From Villigracilis sp900696595 (lineage in GTDB: Bacteria; Chloroflexota; Anaerolineae; Anaerolineales; Villigracilaceae): a stretch of 64,000 bases of DNA. Below are positions 45,522-52,956 of the stretch, one piece after another. Location: the NCBI GenBank assembly GCA_030263615.1, contig SZPH01000005.1:1-64000 (forward strand), in the 5' to 3' direction. The notes beneath the pieces were generated by a model, which saw only the letters and a list, made by a program, of their open reading frames with translations, was not told the origin of the DNA and ran no database searches. Position 1 is the first letter of the stretch, and each line of letters begins with the position of its first letter. Both the position numbers and the translations under genes were made by a program.

Positions 45522-47275
45522 CCGCCCCAACTTTGGATACTTCGACTCAACTGGGCGAAAGTTTGACAGCCCGCTTCCCGGAGGCTCTCTCCGCCGACGC
45601 CCGCCCCGGCTTTTCCGGCTTCATCGTCAAAAAAGAAAACCTCGTCGAGGTCGCAACCGCCCTGCGCGACGACTTCGGCTTTGACCTGCTCTCCAGCGTC
45701 ACCGGCGTAGACTATCCCGCCGAGAATAAAATGGAAATCGTCTATCATGCCTACCGCACCGCCGGGGGCCCGGGCATTGTCTTCAAGACCCAGGCGGAAC
45801 GCGCCGACCCCATCGAAATTCCTTCGCTCTACGACATTTGGAACGGCGCGGATTTTCAGGAGCGCGAGATTTGGGATCTGCTCGGCGTGCGCTTCACCGG
45901 GCACCCCGACCTGCGCCGCATTTTGATGTGGGAGGGATTCGAAGGGCATCCGCTCCGCAAGGATTGGCAGGAAGCATTTTTTGAAGAGGAGCACAAACCT
46001 TTCAAAAGCCGCTGGCCCGAAGGGCGGCACGTGTACGCCGAGTTTAAAAATCCCTTCCGCGATAATGTAAAACTACCGGCGGGTTTCAACCTTGACGACT
46101 ACAAACCCCAGACCGAAGCCGATCTCTACCTCTCGCTTGAACGCTCCGGGTTACAGAAAGCCGAGGGCGATCTTGGCTCCGACCATGTCATCGTCAACAT
46201 GGGGCCGCACCACCCCTCCACGCACGGCGTCCTGCGCGTGGCCGTTCAACTGGACGGCGAGACCATCACCAGCCTTAAGCCCGTGTTAGGGTATCTGCAC
46301 CGCAACCACGACAAAATCGGCGAGCGCAACACCTACCTGCAGATCATGCCGTACACCGACCGGCTGGACTACTTCAACTCGATGGCCAACAACTTCGGCT
46401 ACGCCATCGCCGTCGAAAAGTTGATGAAGATTCCCGTCGCCGAGCGCGCCGAATACATCCGCGTCATCATGGCGGAACTGACACGCGTGCAAAATCACCT
46501 GATCTTCGTCGGCATGTTGCTCAACGACCTCGGCACCATGTACACGCCCGCGCTGTACGCTTTCGAAGAACGCGAATTGATTCTCGATATTTTTGAGGCC
46601 GTCGCCGGCGCGCGCATGATGTGCAACTATCTACGCTTCGGAGGCGTCGCGCGCGACATCCCCGACGATGTGATGCAAAAGATCAAAGACCTGGTATACG
46701 AGCGCCTGCCCGCCAAGACCGACGAGATCGAGCGCTTCCTGAACGAAAACGAAGTGCTGGTGGCCCGCCTGAAGGGCGTGCATCTGTTAAACGCCGAGGA
46801 AGCCATTCGTCATTCAGTGACGGGTCCCTGTCTGCGGGCCGCGGGCGTGCCGTATGATTTGCGCCGGGCAGACCCATACTCGATCTACGACCGCTTCGAT
46901 TTTGACGTGGCCGTGCGCTACAACGGCGACATGTACGACAACTACCTGATCCGCTTTGACGAGATACGACAATCGCTGAGGATATTGGAGCAGGCCATCA
47001 AACAAATCCCGCAGGGGCCGATCAACTCACAGAAGCCGCAGTACCAGGTTCGAGTTCCGGCGGGAGAGGCGTACGGGCGGGTCGAATCCCCCAAAGGCGA
47101 GCTTGGCTTCTACCTCATCTCGAACGGCAAACCGAACCCATACCGTTATCACGTTCGTTCGCCTTCGTTCATCAACCTGACCGCGCTCGAAACGATGTGC
47201 AAGGGAGTCAAGATCGCCGACTTCGTCGCCCTGCTGGCCATGCTCGACATCGTGATGGGCGAAGTGGATAGATAA
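45518..47275 (+). CDS. nuoCD: Fused NADH-quinone oxidoreductase subunits C and D
   Basis: The 585-residue protein joins NuoC (about 1-195; IPSLYDIWNGADFQEREIWDLLGVRFTGHPDLRRILMW) and NuoD (about 215-585; NMGPHHPSTHGVLRV, GYLHRNHDKIGE, GPCLRAAGVPYDLRR, DFVALLAMLDIVMGEVDR). The fusion is as in E. coli and some other bacteria. No [NiFe]-site cysteines are present, so it is a complex I subunit rather than a hydrogenase. A linker around 195-215 joins the parts. It overlaps nuoB by ATGA. Confidence 0.95.
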   Translation: MTAPTLDTSTQLGESLTARFPEALSADARPGFSGFIVKKENLVEVATALRDDFGFDLLSSVTGVDYPAENKMEIVYHAYRTAGGPGIVFKTQAERADPIEIPSLYDIWNGADFQEREIWDLLGVRFTGHPDLRRILMWEGFEGHPLRKDWQEAFFEEEHKPFKSRWPEGRHVYAEFKNPFRDNVKLPAGFNLDDYKPQTEADLYLSLERSGLQKAEGDLGSDHVIVNMGPHHPSTHGVLRVAVQLDGETITSLKPVLGYLHRNHDKIGERNTYLQIMPYTDRLDYFNSMANNFGYAIAVEKLMKIPVAERAEYIRVIMAELTRVQNHLIFVGMLLNDLGTMYTPALYAFEERELILDIFEAVAGARMMCNYLRFGGVARDIPDDVMQKIKDLVYERLPAKTDEIERFLNENEVLVARLKGVHLLNAEEAIRHSVTGPCLRAAGVPYDLRRADPYSIYDRFDFDVAVRYNGDMYDNYLIRFDEIRQSLRILEQAIKQIPQGPINSQKPQYQVRVPAGEAYGRVESPKGELGFYLISNGKPNPYRYHVRSPSFINLTALETMCKGVKIADFVALLAMLDIVMGEVDR

Positions 47276-47282
47276 ATCTTTA

Positions 47283-47379
47283 CGTCATTGCGAGGGCGCT
47301 CTTGCTCTTTGTCCGAAGCAATCTCCCAGTTATATAAAGAGATTGCTTCGTCGGAAAGATCGCCCTCCTCGCAATGACG
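47283..47379. repeat. CGTCATTGCGAGG foldback element inside the nuo operon
   Basis: A 97-bp element bounded by CGTCATTGCGAGG and its complement CCTCGCAATGACG, with inner inverted GAAGCAATCTC / GAGATTGCTTC. A related copy is at 52862-52956. It lies between nuoCD and nuoI and ends 16 bp before the nuoI start, so it is transcribed. Confidence 0.92.
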
Positions 47380-47395
47380 GGATGGAGAACCGATT

Positions 47396-48010
47396 ATGTA
47401 CGGAAAAGGCATACTCAAAGGTCTGGGCGTCACCTTTAAACGCTTCCGCGACACCTACCTGGACGACATTGTCTGGTGGTTGCGCGGCAAAAAACGCTAT
47501 TACAGCGAGGAAGGCATCCGTCATCGCTCCTCGAAAAATACGCGCGGTATCTTTACCGTGCAATACCCCGAAGAACAACTAATTCTGCCGGAGGAGTTTC
47601 GCTACATTCCCTTCCTGGTCTACGACGGTCCGCAGGATAAAAAAGAAATCCGCTGTACCTCATGCGGCATCTGCGCCAAAGTCTGCCCGCCGCAATGCAT
47701 CTGGATCGTGCGCACCAACCACCCGCAGACCGGCAAACCCGTACCAGAGCCGAAAGAATTCTACATTGATATGGACGTCTGCATGAACTGCGGCTTCTGC
47801 GCGGAATATTGCCCCTTCGACGCCATCATCATGGATCACGAATTCGCTGTCGCCTCCTACAATCGCAACGTGTACGATCTCGAAAAACTACTCAAACCCG
47901 CTTCGTATTATCAGGACATTCGCCCCTTGAATTACAAGAAGAATGACGACGAGCGCAAAGCCAAGGAAGCGGCAAAAGCGGCGAAGGCTGAATCCGCAGC
48001 GGCGGCGTAG
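47396..48010 (+). CDS. nuoI: NADH-quinone oxidoreductase subunit I
   Basis: The 204-residue protein has two [4Fe-4S] motifs, CTSCGICAKVCPPQC and CMNCGFCAEYCPFDA, the N6a/N6b clusters of complex I. The N-terminal amphipathic part (KGLGVTFKRFRDTYL) is typical. A Lys/Ala-rich tail ends the protein. GGAGAAC precedes the ATG. No further nuo genes follow, so only B, C, D and I are here. Confidence 0.94.
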   Translation: MYGKGILKGLGVTFKRFRDTYLDDIVWWLRGKKRYYSEEGIRHRSSKNTRGIFTVQYPEEQLILPEEFRYIPFLVYDGPQDKKEIRCTSCGICAKVCPPQCIWIVRTNHPQTGKPVPEPKEFYIDMDVCMNCGFCAEYCPFDAIIMDHEFAVASYNRNVYDLEKLLKPASYYQDIRPLNYKKNDDERKAKEAAKAAKAESAAAA

Positions 48011-48067
48011 ACCGCACATAGCATTTACCTGCGCGCCAACTTTATATGTAAACTCACAGGAAATTCG

Positions 48068-49147
48068 ATGACCAACTCCCCAACCAAAGAATCTGTCCTT
48101 AAAGCCCTCGGCACGGTTCAAGAGCCGGACCTCGGGCAGGACCTTGTCACCCTGAACATGATCCGCAACCTGGAGATTGCAGGCGACAAGGTCTCATTTA
48201 CCGTTATGCTCACCACGCCCGCCTGCCCGCTCAAAGGCAAAATCGAAGCGGACTGCCGCAAAGCCGTCGGCGCGGTGGAAGGCGTAAAATCCATCGAAAT
48301 CAAAATGGACTCGGACGTTCCCAACGACGGGCGGATGCGCGGGCTGGTCAATATGCCCATTCGCAATGCCATCGCCATCGGCTCCGGCAAGGGCGGCGTG
48401 GGCAAATCCACCGTATCGGTCAACGTGGCCGTGGCGCTCGCCCAAACCGGCGCGCGCGTCGGCTTGATGGACGCGGACATCTACGGGCCCAACACCCCCA
48501 CCATGCTCGGCGTGGAAAAACTCCCGCCGCCAAACGGACAGCGCATCATCCCCGCCGAAGCGTATGGACTGAAAATGGTCTCAATGGGACTGCTCGTCAA
48601 GCCCGGTCAACCGCTCATCTGGCGCGGGCCCATGCTCAATTCCGCCATCCGTCAATTTCTCGGCGACGTGGAATGGGGCGAACTGGATTACCTGATCGTT
48701 GACCTGCCCCCCGGCACCGGAGACGCGGCTCTTTCCCTCGCCCAGGCCTTACCCCTCAGCGGAGCGGTCATCGTCACCCTGCCGCAACTCGTCTCGCTCG
48801 AAGACGCGGGGCGCGGGTTGAATATGTTCAAGACTCTCGAAGTCCCCATCCTCGGCATCGTCGAGAACATGTCCTACCTCGAAATGCCCGACGGCACAAA
48901 GATGGACCTCTTCGGCTCGGGCGGCGGCGAACGGCTCGCCCAGTCCACCGAAACAACCTTCCTCGGTCAAATTCCGATTGATCCGAACGTCCGCATCGGC
49001 GGCGACACCGGCAAACCCATCGTGGACTCGAACCCCGAATCCCCGGTGGCAAAAGCCTTCGATGAAATCGCCATGAAGATCGCCCAAAAAGTATCTGTGG
49101 CGGCGCTGGGCGCGAACAACAGCCTGCCGATCAACATCGTCGAATAG
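48068..49147 (+). CDS. mrp: Mrp/NBP35-type P-loop ATPase without the bridging CxxC
   Basis: The 359-residue protein has an N-terminal DUF59/MIP18 domain (1-90), then a deviant P-loop SGKGGVGKST, DADIYGPNTP, VDLPPGTGD and IVENMSY. ApbC/Mrp proteins bind a bridging [4Fe-4S] cluster through a CxxC after ENMS; here the segment is ENMSYLEMPDGTKMDLFG with no cysteine, like the cyanobacterial type. It still has Cys in TTPACPLKG. It may load clusters or act as an assembly factor for the Nuo module, 57 bp upstream. Confidence 0.92.
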   Translation: MTNSPTKESVLKALGTVQEPDLGQDLVTLNMIRNLEIAGDKVSFTVMLTTPACPLKGKIEADCRKAVGAVEGVKSIEIKMDSDVPNDGRMRGLVNMPIRNAIAIGSGKGGVGKSTVSVNVAVALAQTGARVGLMDADIYGPNTPTMLGVEKLPPPNGQRIIPAEAYGLKMVSMGLLVKPGQPLIWRGPMLNSAIRQFLGDVEWGELDYLIVDLPPGTGDAALSLAQALPLSGAVIVTLPQLVSLEDAGRGLNMFKTLEVPILGIVENMSYLEMPDGTKMDLFGSGGGERLAQSTETTFLGQIPIDPNVRIGGDTGKPIVDSNPESPVAKAFDEIAMKIAQKVSVAALGANNSLPINIVE

Positions 49148-49181
49148 TTGGACGATCAAGCGGTTGAACGGAATAAAACGG

Positions 49182-49207
49182 GAGCGGATTCACGTCCGCT
49201 CTTTTTT
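49182..49207 (+). terminator. Terminator of the iscX-nuo-mrp operon
   Basis: The stem GAGCGGA / TCCGCTC followed by six T lies 35 bp after the mrp stop. Confidence 0.85.
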
Positions 49208-49346
49208 CATGTCAAGGAAACGCGCCCTTTCGTTTTACCGCTCCAGGGTCTCAGGCAAGGAGTCGCAAGCGTCCTGACTTCCGATGAAATTCGGAATTTG
49301 CATGTATGTTGCGCGGGGTGTACACTTGGCGCAAAGAGGAGAATCC

Positions 49347-50372
49347 ATGAGATCAAAAATCATCGTTTTCGCCGCCCTTATTCCGATGATTCTTGCCGCC
49401 TGCAACCTGCCATCGGGCGCGGCTGGGCAGGGCGGCGATTTCGACGCGGTTTCGACCTACGCCGCGCAAACGGTGGCGGCATCCGTAAATCAGAACCAGC
49501 CCACAGCCACATCCCAGCCCATCGAGCAGCAACCCGGCGCGCAGGGGACGGGAGGCGCGCCAACGGCGACATCCCAGCCTCCGCAGGCGGGTCAACCCAC
49601 AGCCACTTCCATCCCCTGCAACCGCGCGTCCTTCGTGGAGGATGTGACTGTGCCGGATAACGCTTCGATTGTCGTCGGCAAGGCGTTCATAAAAACATGG
49701 AAGTTGAAGAACGTCGGCTCATGCGCCTGGACTTCGGGCTATTCGCTCGTCTTCGACTCGGGCGACCAGATGGGCGGGCCCGCCTCGCAACAGTTGACAA
49801 ATGGGACGGTTGCGCCGGGACAGACCATCGAAATCTCGGTCAATCTTGTCGCGCCAAATTCGCCGGGAACGTATAAAGGCAATTGGAAGTTAAAAGATCC
49901 GAACGGCGCGATCTTCGCGCTTTCAACCGGCCCGTTCTGGGTGCAGATCAAAGCCGCCGCCGCGCCGGACTGGCCCACTTTCAAGAAAGGCGACAGCGGC
50001 AACGAAGTGTACGCCATTCAGTGTCTGCTCGTTCATCACGGGCAGACTCCCGCAGTGGACGGAATCTTTGGCAACGAAACACAATCTGAAGTGGAGGATT
50101 TCCAGACCGTCAAAAATCTCAAAGAGGATGGAATCGTGGGACCGGAGACCTGGCAGAATTTGATCGTCGCCGTCAAACAGGGCGATACGGGTCCCGCCGT
50201 GCGCGCGGCGCAACAACTCTTGAAGGGCAAGTTTGGATTCAACGCGGTCACTGTGGACGGCATCTTCGGTCCCGTCACCGCGCAGGCAGTCAAGGATTTC
50301 CAATCCTCGAAGGGCATCGCTTCCGACGGCATTGTCGGTCCGATCACCTGGCAGAAATTGATCAATGACTGA
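49347..50372 (+). CDS. Lipoprotein with NBR1-type Ig-like domain and two peptidoglycan-binding repeats
   Basis: The 341-residue protein has a lipobox (ILAAC), a Gln/Thr/Pro linker, an Ig-like domain with the WxxW-like WKLKNVGSCAWTSGYSLVF of NBR1-type modules (about 110-200), and two PG_binding_1 repeats near residues 210-275 and 280-341 (VDGIFGNETQSEVEDFQ, VDGIFGPVTAQAVKDFQ, each ending DGIVGPxTWQ). The start ATG 49347 follows AGAGGAG. It should be tethered to the membrane and hold onto the wall. The Ig-like module may bind a partner protein. Confidence 0.88.
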   Translation: MRSKIIVFAALIPMILAACNLPSGAAGQGGDFDAVSTYAAQTVAASVNQNQPTATSQPIEQQPGAQGTGGAPTATSQPPQAGQPTATSIPCNRASFVEDVTVPDNASIVVGKAFIKTWKLKNVGSCAWTSGYSLVFDSGDQMGGPASQQLTNGTVAPGQTIEISVNLVAPNSPGTYKGNWKLKDPNGAIFALSTGPFWVQIKAAAAPDWPTFKKGDSGNEVYAIQCLLVHHGQTPAVDGIFGNETQSEVEDFQTVKNLKEDGIVGPETWQNLIVAVKQGDTGPAVRAAQQLLKGKFGFNAVTVDGIFGPVTAQAVKDFQSSKGIASDGIVGPITWQKLIND

Positions 50373-50375
50373 TCG

Positions 50376-50504
50376 CCTTACACTCTTAAAATCAGGACGC
50401 GGACGAGCGCGGAAAACGCGGATTCAAGGAATTTTTTCGGGCGTTTTGCCAAAAAAAATCTGCGTTCATCCGCGTTTTCCGCGTCCTAAAAACAAAGTGT
50501 AAGG
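50376..50504. repeat. Dispersed repeat copy 3, a 129-bp foldback
   Basis: The element is bounded by CCTTACACT (50376-50384) and AGTGTAAGG (50496-50504), with inner inverted repeats ggacgcgga / ccgcgtcc and cgcggaaaacgcgg. It is related to the copies at 1-88 and 39758-39846. Confidence 0.85.
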
Positions 50505-50737
50505 TAATCAAGATCAATGATTAACTCACTTTACGCAACAGGGACGATCCGTCCCAATCCTGCAACATATTGTCGCGCTGGAGGAGGGTCGCCCTGCAAT
50601 GCCACGCAACCGCGCGCAAGGCGGACAATTAACGCATAATAAAAGCGGGTTGTCCGGTTTCTATCGGACGACCCGCTTTCTCTCCCTTCCTTAAGTTCGG
50701 GGTGAGTCATGTTTCGTTGTTAATCCAGCAATCAACG
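50505..50737. other. Gene-free gap with terminator hairpin
   Basis: No gene is visible. The hairpin AAAGCGGGTTGTCCG / CGGACGACCCGCTTT at 50642-50679 is a likely terminator for the cytochrome b gene and for the convergent lipoprotein gene. Confidence 0.75.
50642..50679. terminator. Hairpin terminator between convergent genes
   Basis: A 15-bp stem with one G-T pair and an 8-nt loop lies about 60 bp past the end of the cytochrome b fusion gene, with T-rich or A-rich flanks on each side. Confidence 0.8.
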
Positions 50738-52828
50738 TCACCTCAAGACGAAGATATCCTTAGCCTCGTCGTAGGCGAGGATCAACGCCCTGCCCTGCTC
50801 GAAGTTCACCTCGCCCTCGAACAGCAGACGGAAGTCGTTCGCGTCGTCCTTCATCCAGACCTCCACAAGACGCTCGCCCGGTTCGACGACCAAAAACTCC
50901 AGAGCCGAGATGCGCCCGTTGCCGCTGATGCCCGAAGGTTTATAGGTTTCTTCGAGGATCGTCTCGCCGTCCACAACCAGCCGTACGCTGATGGGGAAAT
51001 GCACGCCGCCGAAAATCTTCACCGGGTCGGCGCCCTCCGGCAGCGTCACGCCTTCCGGAATCGCCGCCGCTTCGATCTTCCCCTTGGCGTCCACCGCAAA
51101 CCGTAACGCGCTTTGATCCGCCGCGTTCATCCCGGCGGGGATATCGAACGGCAAAGCCAGCGCAAATAAACCGAGCAACATGATTGTTCCAACCAGCCCG
51201 CTCACAAGCGAGGGGATCAACTTGTTTCTTTCCTTCACCGGGGGCAGCGCCGCGCTTCCATTTCCGTTGCCCTGAGCCTTCCTGCCATCGCTTCCATTCA
51301 AGCGTCCGGGAAGGTGCAGGTCGGTTAAAAATTTTTCCACGACGCTGGCGTCGCCCGGCGCGGTCTCCAGCCAATGCAAATTCTCCGTCGCCAAAGCGGG
51401 GCGCAGGTGCAGGCGGTTGAGGATCGAATGCGCGTCCTCGCGGTTGAGGCTGTCGTCGTAAGGCTGGGAGAGGATGACGATATTGCGCGCGCCCTCCTGT
51501 TGAAGCGTTTTAACCCACTCGATGTTGACCGCCCCCGCGGAGGGCAACACCGCCGTGACGACGCGCGCCGCCTCGTCCGCGCCCCAGCCGGATACGGCGA
51601 TATGGGCATGGTCCTTGCCGACGTTGAGCCGCGCGGGCAAACCGCCCAGAGCGTCGAGGCGCTGATCTGCAAACAACACCGTGACGGGTTTGCCATCCTT
51701 CTTTTCGCGCTGTAACGCCCCCCGCAACGCGCCGAAGGTCTGCTCGCTGCTATAACCGCCTTTGAGGTCAATCGCATCGGTCGGGCAGGACCCAACGCAG
51801 ATGCCGCATCCCGTGCATTGAGCGGTATTGATCACGGCAAGCCTGCTGTATCGCGTCTCATCGTCCCGCGCCACCATGCGGATTGCGTCGTAGGGACATT
51901 CGGCGTAGCAGATATTACAGCCGGTGCATTTCGGGTTGTCCACCACGGCGGGGCCCAGGTCTTTTCCGCGCGCCAGCCAGGGCAGGAGAATCAAACTGCC
52001 GCCGACGAGAATCGCCAATCCCCAGAAAACCGCGTTTCCCCACGATTCGATCAGCGGCAAAAAGCCGAGATAGTACGCATCCATCGGCACGGATTGGATC
52101 AGTTTTGACAGATCCGCCTCGGCAAACAATTGCACGGGCTTGATCAGCGCAAGGATCACCAAGCCGATTATCGCCTGTATACTCGCCCAGCGCGGCGACC
52201 ACCAGCGCGCGCGGGAAAGTTTCAGCCCGTGAACATAGATGCCGAGAAACCCGATCAACGGCAGGAAAACGTGCAGGAAGATGACGATGACGAAGTTGGA
52301 AAACGTGCGCGATTCGACGTCCACGGCGACATAGGTCAAGCCCGATGTGCCAGCCAGGGTCTGCATCATATACTCGGTCATCCATTGCGCGCGCGCGTCC
52401 CAGACCAGCCAGTAGCCGAAAGTGCCGGTCAGCCACACGCCCGCCAGCATGATCCAGCCGCTCGTCCACGCCAGCCAGCGCTGCCCCCAATATTTGTCGC
52501 TGAAGAGCATCTTGAGCATGTGCAGCACGATGAGCAGAATCATCGCGTCGCTGGCGTAACGATGAACGCTGCGCACGAGCGAACCGAACCAGGTCGCGTC
52601 AATCTTCGCGACCGTATCATAGGCGACATCCAGCCCGGGGCGGTAAATCACCGTCAGGTATGCGCCGGTGGCGATCAACACGATCAACATAAAAATCGTC
52701 AACGTGCCAAGATGGTACAGCGGATTGAAATCCGATTTCGTAAAGCGGTTTACAAAGCCCTCGAGGCTTGTCCAGAATTTTTCGAACGCGCGCAAGGTTT
52801 TGCGCTGTGCATAGGGGTTGGGTGTCAT
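50738..52828 (-). CDS. Cytochrome b - double [4Fe-4S] ferredoxin - Rossmann-like - membrane fusion protein
   Basis: The 696-residue protein begins with a cytochrome b6-like di-heme region of about five helices. Heme ligands are H89/H103 and H186/H200, each pair 13 residues apart. Two ferredoxin motifs follow (C301-C311 and C338-C348, CTGCNICYAECP and CTGCGICVGSCP). Next come a cysteine-free alpha/beta domain (about 380-505, VTVLFADQRL..., HIAVSGWGADEA...), one more membrane helix (about 540-562) and a beta-rich tail that would face outside. It probably moves electrons between quinones or a b-type heme and a soluble donor through the clusters. I do not know a named enzyme with this order. ATG 52828 is the start. 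Confidence 0.85.
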   Translation of the reverse strand: MTPNPYAQRKTLRAFEKFWTSLEGFVNRFTKSDFNPLYHLGTLTIFMLIVLIATGAYLTVIYRPGLDVAYDTVAKIDATWFGSLVRSVHRYASDAMILLIVLHMLKMLFSDKYWGQRWLAWTSGWIMLAGVWLTGTFGYWLVWDARAQWMTEYMMQTLAGTSGLTYVAVDVESRTFSNFVIVIFLHVFLPLIGFLGIYVHGLKLSRARWWSPRWASIQAIIGLVILALIKPVQLFAEADLSKLIQSVPMDAYYLGFLPLIESWGNAVFWGLAILVGGSLILLPWLARGKDLGPAVVDNPKCTGCNICYAECPYDAIRMVARDDETRYSRLAVINTAQCTGCGICVGSCPTDAIDLKGGYSSEQTFGALRGALQREKKDGKPVTVLFADQRLDALGGLPARLNVGKDHAHIAVSGWGADEAARVVTAVLPSAGAVNIEWVKTLQQEGARNIVILSQPYDDSLNREDAHSILNRLHLRPALATENLHWLETAPGDASVVEKFLTDLHLPGRLNGSDGRKAQGNGNGSAALPPVKERNKLIPSLVSGLVGTIMLLGLFALALPFDIPAGMNAADQSALRFAVDAKGKIEAAAIPEGVTLPEGADPVKIFGGVHFPISVRLVVDGETILEETYKPSGISGNGRISALEFLVVEPGERLVEVWMKDDANDFRLLFEGEVNFEQGRALILAYDEAKDIFVLR

Positions 52829-52861
52829 GTATCAGGTTCCAGGTTTCAGATTTCAGGTTTA

Positions 52862-52956
52862 CGTTTGCGGGGAGCGCTTTTGCTCTTAGCGACGAAGCAA
52901 TCTCCCTCTCAGTTGGGGATGGCTTCAGGCGGAAGGGCGCCGCCCTCGCAATGACG
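52862..52956. repeat. CGTCATTGCGAGG-family element, second copy
   Basis: A diverged relative of the 47283-47379 element, sharing gaagcaatctc and the end CCTCGCAATGACG, whose last base abuts the stop codon of the copper ATPase gene. Confidence 0.85.

Noticed and set aside
44877..48010. Possible group 4 hydrogenase rather than complex I
   Set aside because: NuoD lacks both Cys pairs of the [NiFe] site and has the GPHHPSTHG and MLDIVMGEVDR motifs of complex I.
50738..52828. Assembly chimera between cytochrome b and ferredoxin genes
   Set aside because: One continuous frame with sensible linkers and membrane topology; no frameshift or repeat at the joins.
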